NCBI GenBank assembly: GCA_900316475.1
Contig: ONDA01000002.1
Span: forward strand, 46,859-110,858
Origin: an uncultured Prevotellaceae bacterium
Lineage (GTDB): Bacteria; Bacteroidota; Bacteroidia; Bacteroidales; Bacteroidaceae
Length of the DNA stretch: 64,000 bases
Direction of reading: 5' to 3'
Of this stretch, positions 34,906-43,873 are shown piece after piece. Each line of letters starts with the position of its first letter. The first letter of the stretch is position 1. The notes beneath the pieces were generated by a model that was not told the DNA's origin, did no database searches, and worked only from the letters and a program-made list of their open reading frames with translations. The position numbers and the translations under genes are program-made.

Positions 34906-35242
34906 GGTGACACCTCTTACACCTGGCGCTTAACTACCTGATTATCATCATCATCTTTCCAAAGGTCAGTCGCACCTAAAGTAGCACCACTGGTGACACC
35001 TGATAATAGTGGCCGACCGTGAAACATTTCTGAGAGGCCGTGAGATTTTTCTGTAAGGCCGCGAAAATTTTGCGAACGGCCGCGAAATTTTTGGCTTTGC
35101 CGTGAAACATTGCTGGCCAAGAATTGTTTTCAGGAGAAGAAGCGTTGGTGCGACCACTGGTGTGCCCATTGGTGCTACCATTGGTGCTACCAAAAACGTC
35201 GCTAAACGGCTGATAATCAAGGCTGGTGTAAGAGGTGTCACC
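34906..35242. mobile_element. Repeat element B: inverted ends, inner 12-bp and 21-bp repeats
   Basis: The ends GGTGACACCTCTTACACC (34906-34923) and GGTGTAAGAGGTGTCACC (35225-35242) are perfect inverted repeats of 18 bp. Inside, 12-bp units of the type GGTGCTACCATT form arms of opposite orientation. The centre has four 21-bp-spaced copies of a GGCCGYGAAATTTT-type unit. It shares over 20 consecutive bases with element A, on the opposite strand. It lies between two minus-strand transcription units and has no coding potential I trust. Confidence 0.7.
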
Positions 35243-35298
35243 AAACTGCGGTCCTGCGCATAGGAGCGATAGTCTCAGGGACGAATAGAAAAGACAAG

Positions 35299-35326
35299 CC
35301 CCTCCCCTAACAAGGGAGGGACTTTT
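35299..35326 (-). terminator. Probable guaA terminator
   Basis: CCCTCCC (35300-35306) pairs with GGGAGGG (35314-35320), about 45 nt after the guaA stop on the minus strand. The T-run is weak, so the call is moderate. Confidence 0.55.
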
Positions 35327-35368
35327 ATAAAGAAGAAGTTCCGAAATACTTCGTTCGGTTTTTATTGC

Positions 35369-36979
35369 TTATTCCCACTCGATGGTTGCAGGTGGTTTTG
35401 ACGAGATGTCGTAGCAGACGCGGTTGACGCCGCGTACTTTGTTGATAATCTCGTTCGACACCTTGGCCATGAAGTCGTAGGGCAAATGAGCCCAATCGGC
35501 AGTCATGGCATCGGTCGAGGTGACGGCACGCAGGGCCACAGGGTTCTCGTAGGTGCGCTCGTCGCCCATGACGCCCACCGAACGGACGGTGGAGAGCAGC
35601 ACGGCACCGGCCTGCCAGATCTGGTCGTAGAGCGACACCTCTATCTCGCCATTCTGCATATCGGCAGGCACACCGGCAGCCAGCACGCGACGGGCTTCCT
35701 CGCCAGAGAGCTTCACCTTGTAGTCGCGCAGGCCGCGGATGTAGATGTCGTCGGCATCCTGCAGGATGCGCACCTTTTCACGGGTGATGTCGCCAAGGAT
35801 GCGGACGGCCAGGCCTGGCCCGGGGAAGGGATGACGGGTGATGAGGTGCTCGGGCATGCCTATCTGTCGGCCTACGCGGCGCACCTCGTCCTTGAAGAGC
35901 CACTTCAGCGGTTCACAGAGTTGCAGGTGCATCTCCTTTGGCAGTCCACCGACGTTGTGATGGCTCTTGATAACCTTGCCCGTGATGTTCAGCGACTCGA
36001 TGCGGTCGGGATAGATGGTGCCTTGGGCTAACCACTTGGCATCAGTGATTTTCTTGGACTCAGCGTTGAACACCTCGACGAAGTCGCGGCCAATGATTTT
36101 GCGCTTCTGTTCTGGTTCGGTGACACCGGCCAAGTCGGCGAAGAATTTCTCGGAGGCATCGACGCCGATGACATTCAGTCCCAGCACCTTGTAGTCGTCC
36201 ATCACCTGCCGGAACTCGTTCTTGCGCAGCATGCCGTGGTCGACGAAGATACAGGTCAGACGGTCGCCGATGGCCTTGTTCAGCAACACGGCGGCAACAG
36301 AGCTGTCGACACCGCCGGAGAGTCCGAGGATGACACGGTCGTTGCCCAACTGCTCCTTCAGTTCGGCGACGGTAGAATCGACGAACGAGGCTGCCGACCA
36401 CTCCTGACGTGAGCCGCAGATGTCGACCACAAAGTTCTTCAGCAGCTGTGTGCCCTGCACGGTGTGGAACACCTCCGGATGGAACTGCACGGCCCATACG
36501 GGCTGCTTAGTTGACGCAAAGGCGGCGTTGCGGACGTCTTTCGTGCTGCCGATGACCTGGAAGTCGGCAGGGATGGCGGTGATAGTGTCGCCGTGGCTCA
36601 TCCACACCTGCGAATGCTGTTCGAAACCCTTGAACAGGGGGTTCGTGGTGTCGACGGTCTCAAGATTGGCACGGCCATACTCACGGGAGTCTGCCTTCTC
36701 GACCTTTCCGCCAAGTGTATGCGAGATGAACTGTGCACCGTAGCAGATGCCAAGGACGGGCAGTCGGCCTACGAACTGCGAGAGATCGACCTTGAAAGCC
36801 TCCGGGTCGTGTACCGAATAGGGCGACCCGCTCAGGATGACGCCGATGACACTCGGGTCGTCCTTCGGGAACTTGTTGTAAGGCAGAATCTCGCAGAAGG
36901 TGTCCAGCTCGCGCACACGGCGGCCGATGAGCTGGGTCGTCTGCGAGCCGAAGTCCAAAATGATAATCTTCTGTTGCAT
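35369..36979 (-). CDS. guaA: GMP synthase (glutamine-hydrolysing)
   Basis: 536 residues. Converts XMP to GMP. The class I amidotransferase domain has [12 protein letters not shown], catalytic Cys in GICYGAQF and HPEVFHT. The PP-loop ATPase domain has [13 protein letters not shown]. The C-terminal dimerisation domain ends PPATIEWE. It starts 3 nt after the MurU-like gene stop and is thus co-transcribed with it. Confidence 0.97.
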   Translation of the reverse strand: MQQKIIILDFGSQTTQLIGRRVRELDTFCEILPYNKFPKDDPSVIGVILSGSPYSVHDPEAFKVDLSQFVGRLPVLGICYGAQFISHTLGGKVEKADSREYGRANLETVDTTNPLFKGFEQHSQVWMSHGDTITAIPADFQVIGSTKDVRNAAFASTKQPVWAVQFHPEVFHTVQGTQLLKNFVVDICGSRQEWSAASFVDSTVAELKEQLGNDRVILGLSGGVDSSVAAVLLNKAIGDRLTCIFVDHGMLRKNEFRQVMDDYKVLGLNVIGVDASEKFFADLAGVTEPEQKRKIIGRDFVEVFNAESKKITDAKWLAQGTIYPDRIESLNITGKVIKSHHNVGGLPKEMHLQLCEPLKWLFKDEVRRVGRQIGMPEHLITRHPFPGPGLAVRILGDITREKVRILQDADDIYIRGLRDYKVKLSGEEARRVLAAGVPADMQNGEIEVSLYDQIWQAGAVLLSTVRSVGVMGDERTYENPVALRAVTSTDAMTADWAHLPYDFMAKVSNEIINKVRGVNRVCYDISSKPPATIEWE

Positions 36980-36982
36980 AAT

Positions 36983-37684
36983 CTATAATGTATTAATAAA
37001 GTCGTTTGCTTCGTCCAACGTATCAAGCTTGCCGACATCCATCAGGCGGAGATTCGTTGCCTCATAGCCGCGAATGAGGTGGTCGGAACAGGCTTGCAGG
37101 TAGAAGTCCATGATGGGGAACCGCTCGGGCCACGAGGCCATCAGGGGAAACAGCGAGGGCGAGAAGACGTGAATGCCGGAGAACGCCAGCGAACGGCCCT
37201 CACGGCCTTTCACCTGTCCCGTCTCGACGTTCTTCCAACCTATGAGTCGCAGGTCGTCATCAAACTGGAGGTAGCGCTTCGTCTGCCGCTCGCTGACGAC
37301 AAGCACCGACTGTCCGGCCTCGTAGACGGCCTGCAGATTGAGGTTGCTGAGGATATCGACGTTATGGATGAGGATGGGTGAAGAGGTGTCGAACAGCGAT
37401 TGCGCTTTCTTGATGCCGCCACCCGTTTCCAAGAGTCCGCCGGTCTCGTCAGAGATGCGGATGTCGAGGCCGAAGTAGTCGTTGGCTTTGAGATAGTCGA
37501 CAATCTGCTGGGCGAAATGATGAACGTTGACGACGACACGCTGGAAACCAGCAGCACGCAGTTTCATCACGACATGCCACAGCAGAGGTTGCCCCCCTAC
37601 CCTGACCAAAGCCTTCGGCATCGTGTCGGTCAGCGGCTTCAGGCGGGTACCCAGCCCCGCAGCGAAAATCATGGCTTGCTTCAT
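36983..37684 (-). CDS. MurU-like sugar nucleotidyltransferase
   Basis: 233 residues. Nucleotidyltransferase signature MIFAAGLGTRLKPLTDTMPKAL and metal-binding HNVDIL. The size and pattern fit MurU (MurNAc-1-phosphate uridylyltransferase) or related mannose/heptose-1-phosphate transferases. The neighbour at 37855 is an AmgK-like kinase, which favours MurU and cell-wall recycling. A -7 box TAATTTTG lies at 37701-37694, so the Met at 37696 is excluded and the start is 37684. The spacer 37697-37854 has a possible hairpin (37820-37852) after the kinase gene. Confidence 0.75.
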   Translation of the reverse strand: MKQAMIFAAGLGTRLKPLTDTMPKALVRVGGQPLLWHVVMKLRAAGFQRVVVNVHHFAQQIVDYLKANDYFGLDIRISDETGGLLETGGGIKKAQSLFDTSSPILIHNVDILSNLNLQAVYEAGQSVLVVSERQTKRYLQFDDDLRLIGWKNVETGQVKGREGRSLAFSGIHVFSPSLFPLMASWPERFPIMDFYLQACSDHLIRGYEATNLRLMDVGKLDTLDEANDFINTL

Positions 37685-37854
37685 ATCTGGCTGCAAAATT
37701 ACAAAAAATATATGAATAACAAGCAGGTTTCCATTTTTTTTCGTACCTATGCACCGATGAATAAGATAATGACATACCTGTACATGGTCATACTGACAGC
37801 GACAGGCGACGCTTTATACGACAAAACGGCAACAAAGCGCTGCCGTTTGTCACA

Positions 37855-39387
37855 TCATAGAGCTGCCAAAGTCTGGGTGATGCCCTGCTCGCGGTGGCAG
37901 ATGCGCACCTCGATGCCAAACTTGCGATGCAGGTGCTCGGCCAAATGCTGGGCACTGTAGACAGAACGGTGCTGGCCGCCGGTACAGCCGAAGCAGAACA
38001 TCAGCGAGGTGAAGCCGCGCTGCAGGTAACGGCGCACATGGGCGTCGGCCAGACGGTAGACGGATTCGAGAAAGGTGAGAATCTCGCCGTCGTCCTCAAG
38101 GAATCGGATGACGGGTTCGTCCAGTCCTGTCAGCTTCTTATAGGGTTCGTAGCGTCCGGGGTTGTGGGTGGAGCGGCAGTCGAAGACGTAGCCTCCGCCG
38201 TTGCCGCTCTCGTCGGCAGGTATGCCCTTGCCGTAGCTGAAGCTATAAACGCGCACCACCAGCGGTCCCTGGGCGTCGTACTTCGAAAACGTTGCGGGGC
38301 CGTCCTTCGGGTGGGGCTTATAGGGGTTGCGATCGGTTGTCTTATACCCGTCGGCACGCGCCGCCTCCACCTCTATCTGCTGGAACTGCGGCAGCTGACA
38401 CAGACGCTTCAGTACGTCGATGAGGTGGGGATAGGGGAACCGCATGGTGCTCAGCAGTTCGCGCAGGTTCTGTATGGCTGGGGGTATGGAGTCTATGAAA
38501 TGCTGCTTGCGCTCGAAGTAGCCCCGGAAGCCGTAGGCACCGAGCACCTGGAGCGTGCGGAAGAGCACGAAGAGCGAGAGGCGGGCCACGAACTGATGGC
38601 TCGTGGGCACCTCGGTGTACTGCTTCAGCGCGTTATAGTACTCATAGACCAGTTCGCGGCGCAGCTTATGGGGATAGCGGGCCGAAGCCTGCCACAGGAA
38701 GGAGGCGAGGTCGTAATAATACGGTCCCCGGCGACCGCCCTGGAAGTCGATGAAATAGGGTTGGCCGTCTACCAGCATGACGTTGCGCGCCTGAAAGTCG
38801 CGATAGAGGAAGCACTGCTCGTCGCCGCCCGCCGTCAGGTCCTTGGCCATCAGGCGGAAGTCGGCCTCCAGCTTCAGCTCGTGGAAGTCAATTTCCGTAG
38901 CCTTGAGGAAGCAGTACTTGAAGTAGTTCAGGTCGAAGAGCACGGAGTCTCTGTCGAACTCCGGCTGGGGGTAGCACTGCGAGAAGTCGAGACCGCGGGC
39001 ACCGCGCAGCTGGATGTTGGGCAGCTGGCGGATGGTCTGCTTCAGCAGCTGCTGCTCGGCCAGCGTATAGCGGCCGCCGGCCTCTCGACCGCCACGGATG
39101 GCGTCGAACAGCGAGACCGTCCCCAGGTCGGTCTGCAGGTAGCGCAACTCGTCGGCACTCGTTGCCAGCACGCATGGCACGGGCAACTGGCGCTTGGTAA
39201 AGTGCTGTGCCAGACAGATGAAGGCATGGTTCTCGTCGCGGCTCGTACCTATACATCCGATGACGGAAGTGCCGTCGGCTGCTGTCAGACGGTAATACTG
39301 CCGGTTGCTGCCTGCACCGGGCAATTTCTCAGTAGTGGTGGGGTCTGCCCCACTCCACTGTTTATATAATTCCAATAGTTTCTGCAT
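37855..39387 (-). CDS. AmgK-like kinase fused to a RapZ C-terminal domain
   Basis: 510 residues. Residues about 1-330 are an aminoglycoside-phosphotransferase-like kinase (GAGSNRQYYRL, catalytic YRDFQARNVM, metal-binding FIDFQGGRRGPYYYDLA), like AmgK, which phosphorylates MurNAc or GlcNAc at C1. Residues about 385-510 are the C-terminal domain of RapZ (VYSFSYGKGIP, VFDCRSTHNPG, LTGLDEPV, FGCTGGQHRSVY). In Enterobacteria that domain senses glucosamine-6-phosphate and binds small RNA; the RapZ P-loop domain is missing here. A MurU-like gene follows. The function as a recycling kinase with a sensor domain is inference. The start at 39387 is set by the -7 box just upstream. Confidence 0.82.
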   Translation of the reverse strand: MQKLLELYKQWSGADPTTTEKLPGAGSNRQYYRLTAADGTSVIGCIGTSRDENHAFICLAQHFTKRQLPVPCVLATSADELRYLQTDLGTVSLFDAIRGGREAGGRYTLAEQQLLKQTIRQLPNIQLRGARGLDFSQCYPQPEFDRDSVLFDLNYFKYCFLKATEIDFHELKLEADFRLMAKDLTAGGDEQCFLYRDFQARNVMLVDGQPYFIDFQGGRRGPYYYDLASFLWQASARYPHKLRRELVYEYYNALKQYTEVPTSHQFVARLSLFVLFRTLQVLGAYGFRGYFERKQHFIDSIPPAIQNLRELLSTMRFPYPHLIDVLKRLCQLPQFQQIEVEAARADGYKTTDRNPYKPHPKDGPATFSKYDAQGPLVVRVYSFSYGKGIPADESGNGGGYVFDCRSTHNPGRYEPYKKLTGLDEPVIRFLEDDGEILTFLESVYRLADAHVRRYLQRGFTSLMFCFGCTGGQHRSVYSAQHLAEHLHRKFGIEVRICHREQGITQTLAAL

Positions 39388-39395
39388 ACTTGCTG

Positions 39396-39427
39396 CAAAG
39401 GTAAGCAAAAATCTCCGAAGCGCCAAA
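39396..39427 (-). promoter_or_regulatory. Promoter of the AmgK-RapZ gene, embedded in a terminator
   Basis: TTTG (39427-39424), 20 nt, TACCTTTG (39403-39396). The TTTG lies in the 5-nt loop of the upstream terminator. The predicted leader is about 5 nt. Confidence 0.75.
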
Positions 39428-39439
39428 CGCTTCGGAGAT
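39408..39439 (-). terminator. Terminator of the LRR surface protein gene
   Basis: On the minus strand ATCTCCGAAGCG, loop TTTGG, CGCTTCGGAGAT, then TTTTG. The stem is 12 bp and perfect. Confidence 0.88.
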
Positions 39440-39466
39440 TTTATGATCAAGTTAGCTTCAATTTAC

Positions 39467-41161
39467 TTATTTCAGTATTTTCTTTCCATCCACGACATAC
39501 ACACCCTTGCGTGCAGTCTGAGAGCTTACCTTGCGGCCTTGCAGGTCATAGCCTTGGCCGTTGGTCGACGTGCCGTTGACAACGGCGCCGATGCCACTGG
39601 CCTCGTCTATGACGACGGTATAATAGACGACCGCAGGAGCCAGACGGTAGTCGGTCTCAGCACCTTTGACACTGATGATGGCCGTGCCTACACCGACGAC
39701 AGTGAGAGCACCCGTCTCGGCATCGACTTTCACCACGTCCTCATTGCTCGACGAGAAGGTAATCTTGCCGTCGTAGTCCTGTGAACGGGTGACGGTGGGA
39801 GCCGTAGGTGCCGGTTGTCCGTACTCGCCTTTGACAACCGTCTCCGACAGAGTGAGGAAAGCCTGGTGCTTCGTCCAGCTGGCTACGTTCAAGGAGACGG
39901 GCAGGTTGTTGTCTTTTGTGCTTCCACTCACCCACGAGTAAGGCCACTTGGTTTCATATTCGTAGCTGTTGTCAGCCCCCACCAGCGAAGCCACGTCAGG
40001 GCCATTATTATAGAACACGAAGTAGCGTATGCCGTCTACGAAGATTTCCTTCGGCTCCATGGCCTGCCCCTTCGCCTTCAGGTTCTTTACACGGCTGACG
40101 TCCAAACGCTCATGGACACGCAGGCCGACCTCAGTAGGCGATATCTTCACGGCCTGCACCACGGGGCGCTGGTTGTCAATCTTAACTATTGTTTCCTCGA
40201 TGTTCTCTTCCTTCACCACGTCTTTCAGGTCGAGCCACATCAGCTGGTTGTCGAAGGCCTGCACCCTTTTCAGTTTCGGGCAGTTGTCGGCAATGAGCAA
40301 CTGCAGCCGGTTGTTCTGGGTATTGATAGCTTGCAACAGCGGATTGTCTTTCAGGCAAAGCGCGCCAAGCACGTTGTCGTTGCAGGTAATGTCGTTGAAC
40401 TCGGCACAGTCCTCGATGGTGGTGTTGGTGATGTCGTTATTCAGCATCATCAGCGCGCGGACACTGGGCAGGCGTTTCATCGTGAGCGTCTTGATGGTGG
40501 TGTAGCGTATGTCGATGTTTTCCATTCCGTTGCAGTTCTCAAGGTTCAAAGAATTAAGCACCTGCTTCTGATCCTCATTGCCTGTGACTACGACCGAACT
40601 GAGCGCGTGGTTAGCGCTGAAGTTGAGGTCGGTGATGCCACTGTTGCTCATATGGAACATCCTTAGGTTGGGCAGTTGGCTGACGTTGAGTGTTGGCAGT
40701 TTCGTCATGCCGTCGAGGACAATCTCTTCAACGCTGGTGGGCAGTTTGACCGAGCTGGTATTCGTGCAGCGAAGCATCTCAAAATTGGTAAGCAGCGGGT
40801 TGTTGCTGAAGTCGAGTGACGTCACTCCGCTACATTGCTGTAGCGAGAAACGATACAACTTCGGAAAGAGGCCCGGATTGATGGACGTGATGGAAGGATC
40901 GTCGCTTGAACCATAGTACAGGCAGAGAAACTCCAGGTTCTTGAAGTGCTCGGCTCCCTTCAGGTTCAGGATGTTACCGGCATTGATTTCCGTAATCTGC
41001 GCCAGTTCGTCGTCGCTCAGGACGCCGTTTCCGTCTGCATCATAACTGTTGGCCAGGTTGCGCAAATTCTCATCAGGGAAATTTGCGTCGTTAATCGTCA
41101 CACTTGCTCGTGCACTTACCAACACGAGCAATAAAGACAGCAAAGTAATGTTTTTTTTCAT
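39467..41161 (-). CDS. Secreted LRR protein with EF-hand-like and sorting-tail regions
   Basis: 564 residues. Signal peptide MKKNITLLSLLLVLVSARA. An EF-hand/dockerin-like loop DADGNGVLSDDEL lies at about residue 43-55. Leucine-rich repeats follow (LTSLDFSNNPLLTNFEML-type: VTSLDFSNNPLL, LPTLNVSQLPNLRMF). Then comes a bacterial Ig-like region with DGKITFSSSNEDVVKVDAET, and the tail GYDLQGRKV...GVYVVDGKKILK. It is divergent to the two-component system at 41316-43798, which might control it. Confidence 0.85.
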   Translation of the reverse strand: MKKNITLLSLLLVLVSARASVTINDANFPDENLRNLANSYDADGNGVLSDDELAQITEINAGNILNLKGAEHFKNLEFLCLYYGSSDDPSITSINPGLFPKLYRFSLQQCSGVTSLDFSNNPLLTNFEMLRCTNTSSVKLPTSVEEIVLDGMTKLPTLNVSQLPNLRMFHMSNSGITDLNFSANHALSSVVVTGNEDQKQVLNSLNLENCNGMENIDIRYTTIKTLTMKRLPSVRALMMLNNDITNTTIEDCAEFNDITCNDNVLGALCLKDNPLLQAINTQNNRLQLLIADNCPKLKRVQAFDNQLMWLDLKDVVKEENIEETIVKIDNQRPVVQAVKISPTEVGLRVHERLDVSRVKNLKAKGQAMEPKEIFVDGIRYFVFYNNGPDVASLVGADNSYEYETKWPYSWVSGSTKDNNLPVSLNVASWTKHQAFLTLSETVVKGEYGQPAPTAPTVTRSQDYDGKITFSSSNEDVVKVDAETGALTVVGVGTAIISVKGAETDYRLAPAVVYYTVVIDEASGIGAVVNGTSTNGQGYDLQGRKVSSQTARKGVYVVDGKKILK

Positions 41162-41223
41162 AAGCATATCATGTTACAGTATTATCGAAAGTGCAAAATT
41201 ACGTATTTTACGCTGCTTCTCTC

Positions 41224-41279
41224 CCCCCCAAAAGGGTGGAATTACCGAAAAAGCGCAAAAAAACCACCCTTTTGGGGGG
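41224..41279. repeat. Perfect 16-bp inverted repeat in the divergent promoter region
   Basis: CCCCCCAAAAGGGTGG (41224-41239) and CCACCCTTTTGGGGGG (41264-41279) with a 24-nt spacer. It lies between the -7 boxes of the LRR gene (TAATTTTG, 41201-41194, minus) and the sensor kinase gene (TATCTTTG, 41300-41307, plus). It may be a regulator site or an RNA hairpin. Confidence 0.85.
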
Positions 41280-41315
41280 CGTCTATATAAAAAAAGGTGT
41301 ATCTTTGCAGGCATT

Positions 41316-43172
41316 ATGCGCATTCGAAGAATTGTCATCGTACTCTTGTTCGCCATCACCCACCAGGCGGCTTCCGCCTATAACGACCACCGCAACACGA
41401 AAGTTGATTCCTTGGAAGCTGTGTTGGCAAGTGGAAGGGTGCTGACGGACAAGGAACTGTTATCGGCCTACGACGAACTGACACGCGGCTATCTGCCCTA
41501 CAACGGTCAGAAGTGTGAGGAATATGGACGCCGGGCCTTGGCACTGACCTACAAGCTTGACAATCTCCTTATACGTCAGTACACGCTACGCCACTTGGGC
41601 CTGCTGCGCTACGGGCGCGAGGAGTACGACGAGGCGCTCAGCTACTTCCAGCAGGCACTGGCAGTGACCGACACGATGGCTACTCAGAAGCGCTACACGC
41701 AGAAAGACCTCGACGACGCACGCTCCAGTCTCTACGGCACTATCGGCAATCTCTACAACATGCAGGACAAGGCTCATCTGGCCATTCACTACTACCAGAA
41801 GGCACTGCCTATCTTCGAGCGCAACGGGTGGCTGGAGAGCCAGTGCGTCTGCTACTATAACATCGGCGAGCTATACAGGCAGATGGAGAACCATGCCGAA
41901 TCGGAGCGCAACTACCTGGAAGCCATAGAAAAGGGTAAGACGTCGGGCGACTCGCTGATGATGACGCTGCCCAAGAAGGGACTGGCAGACATATACTTCG
42001 ACATGGGCAAATACGGCAGGGCGCTGCAGACGGTAGACGAGGCTTTGGCCTATTACCAGACACACCGCGCCGAAGAGCCCACAGACTATGCCACCACGCT
42101 GGCCCTGAAAGCCCGCATCCTCCTACAGCGCGGTGAACGCCCACACGACCTCGTCAAAGAAGCGCTCGCGTGTATGCCGGACGACATCATGTTCGACGAC
42201 GCCAGCTCCATCTTTCTGGCTGCCTGCGAGGCGGCAATGGCCGAAGGGAAATGGAAAGAGGCTCTCGCCTACGGTCTGCGCAGCGTCCATCCTGACTCTA
42301 CCGCCACCTACAGCGACAAGGACGGCTATAGGCTGTTGGCCGACATCTACACCGAACTGGGACAAAAGGAAATGGCCCGCAAGTATATGAACAATGCGTA
42401 TGACATCATGAACCGCTACGCCACCGACCACTACCAAAGCGGACTGTCGCAGATGAAGGTGCTCTACCAGACGGAGAAGAAGGAGGCACAGATAGCTACT
42501 CTCGACAAGGAGCGCGCCCTCTACCGCTGGCTACTGGTGGCTGCTGTCGTCGCCATCGCCGCACTGGTGACCGGCACCATTCTCATCATTATCGTTCAGC
42601 GCCGGCAGAAAGCACTGATGGTGGCACAGGTGGCACTGGAAGCCGAGACCAACGAACGGCGCTTCCTGGCGCGTGACCTGCACGACGGCCTCGGCAGCAT
42701 CCTGTCGCTGGTACGCATCAAGGCGGAGAAGACAGAGGTCGTGACACTCGTTGACAAGGCCATCGTCGAACTGCGCCGCACGGCTCACCACCTGATGCCT
42801 GAGGAGCTGCTGAGAAACGGACTCGTGTCGGCACTCAACGACTTCGCCGTCAGCGTGCCAAACACCACCTTCAGCGTCTTCGGAGACATCCAGACTGACA
42901 GGAATCGCGAACTGGTGCTCTACCGCTGTGCCTACGAACTGGTGAACAATGCCATGAAACACGCGGAGGCAACACATATCGGCATACAACTGATGCAGGA
43001 CGGCCACGAACTGGTGCTGACGGTCAGCGACGACGGCAAAGGATTGAAAACGGAGAACGATGGGATGGGACTGCAGAACATCCGCGAACGCATCAGCAGC
43101 TACAAAGGCGTGATAGACATTATCACGGCTGAGAGCCAAGGAACAGAAATCAACATCAAACTACCACTATGA
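41316..43172 (+). CDS. TPR sensor histidine kinase (HisKA_3 type)
   Basis: 618 residues. Signal sequence MRIRRIVIVLLFAITHQAASA. A periplasmic region of TPR-type helices follows (EYDEALSYFQQALAV, LAIHYYQKALPIFERNGW, RALQTVDEALAYYQTH). One transmembrane helix lies at about 404-428. The phospho-acceptor is in RDLHDGLGSILSLVR (His near 455), and the HATPase region has ELVNNAMKHAEAT and DDGKGLK. The frame is open upstream but a -7 box at 41300-41307 sets the start at 41316. It overlaps the response regulator by 4 nt (ATGA). Confidence 0.93.
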   Translation: MRIRRIVIVLLFAITHQAASAYNDHRNTKVDSLEAVLASGRVLTDKELLSAYDELTRGYLPYNGQKCEEYGRRALALTYKLDNLLIRQYTLRHLGLLRYGREEYDEALSYFQQALAVTDTMATQKRYTQKDLDDARSSLYGTIGNLYNMQDKAHLAIHYYQKALPIFERNGWLESQCVCYYNIGELYRQMENHAESERNYLEAIEKGKTSGDSLMMTLPKKGLADIYFDMGKYGRALQTVDEALAYYQTHRAEEPTDYATTLALKARILLQRGERPHDLVKEALACMPDDIMFDDASSIFLAACEAAMAEGKWKEALAYGLRSVHPDSTATYSDKDGYRLLADIYTELGQKEMARKYMNNAYDIMNRYATDHYQSGLSQMKVLYQTEKKEAQIATLDKERALYRWLLVAAVVAIAALVTGTILIIIVQRRQKALMVAQVALEAETNERRFLARDLHDGLGSILSLVRIKAEKTEVVTLVDKAIVELRRTAHHLMPEELLRNGLVSALNDFAVSVPNTTFSVFGDIQTDRNRELVLYRCAYELVNNAMKHAEATHIGIQLMQDGHELVLTVSDDGKGLKTENDGMGLQNIRERISSYKGVIDIITAESQGTEINIKLPL

Positions 43173-43798
43173 GCGTTTCCAAATACAAGATTGACGTCTA
43201 TATCGTCGACGACCACACGATGTTTACCGAAGGACTTGCCGATGCCATCAACCACAGCGACAAGGCGCACGTCAGCCATACGTTCACCACGCTCGACGCC
43301 TGTCAGCACGCTTTACAGGAACGACGGCCCGACGTCCTGCTGCTCGACATTTCCATGCCCGACGGCGATGGGGAGAAGTTCTGCCAGTGGGTCGTCAGCG
43401 AATACGAGAAAGTAAAGATTATCGCCGTCACCGTCCACGACGAATATAGCGTCATACAGCGTATGCTCGACAACGGCGTCCACGGCTACGTGCTCAAGAG
43501 TGCTCCCATCGACGAACTGATAGCTGCCATCGTCAATGTCTGGCAGGGAAAGGTGCACATCTGCGAACAGGTGAAAAACATTCTGCAGCAGGGTGCACAA
43601 AGGCAGGTCGTACTGTCGCACGTAGAACAAAACATCCTGAAACTAATCTGTGAAGGGATGACGAACCCAGAGATTGCCACGCAACTGCATCTGAGCAAGG
43701 AGACCGTCAACTGGTACCGCAAACGTCTTCTGAACAAGTTCGGCGTGAAGAATTCAATCAGCCTGGTGCGCCTGGCCCTGGAGCAAAGACTTGTATAA
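43169..43798 (+). CDS. LuxR/NarL-family response regulator
   Basis: 209 residues. Receiver domain with acidic pocket VDDH, phospho-acceptor Asp in VLLLDISMPDG and Lys in YVLKSA. The C-terminal HTH is LSHVEQNILKLICEGMTNPEIATQLHLS, then TVNWYRKRLLNKFG. It is the partner of the upstream kinase. Targets are unknown; the divergent LRR gene is a candidate. Confidence 0.95.
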   Translation: MSVSKYKIDVYIVDDHTMFTEGLADAINHSDKAHVSHTFTTLDACQHALQERRPDVLLLDISMPDGDGEKFCQWVVSEYEKVKIIAVTVHDEYSVIQRMLDNGVHGYVLKSAPIDELIAAIVNVWQGKVHICEQVKNILQQGAQRQVVLSHVEQNILKLICEGMTNPEIATQLHLSKETVNWYRKRLLNKFGVKNSISLVRLALEQRLV

Positions 43799-43817
43799 CG
43801 TCTTTTCCGAGAAGATA

Positions 43818-43836
43818 GGTGACACCTCTTACACCT
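43818..43836. repeat. Solitary end of the inverted-ended repeat element
   Basis: GGTGACACCTCTTACACCT matches 19 of 19 bases of the left end of element B (34906-34924) and of the right end of element A on the minus strand. No second end lies nearby. It sits 19 nt after the response regulator stop, in the convergent spacer before 43874. Confidence 0.8.
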
Positions 43837-43873
43837 CCTATACGTACGTACAAACTCGAAAGCGGAATCGCAA

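Noticed and set aside
34906-35242. Possible CRISPR array or phage attachment site in element B
   Set aside because: The 21-bp units are contiguous without spacers, and no integrase or tRNA is nearby.
37894-39369. 491-codon plus-strand open frame over the AmgK-RapZ gene
   Set aside because: Mirror frame of a gene with clear kinase and RapZ motifs; no own promoter or domain.
41049-41315. N-terminal extension of the sensor kinase to 41049
   Set aside because: The extension crosses the divergent promoter, the palindrome and the LRR gene start, and a signal peptide begins cleanly at 41316.
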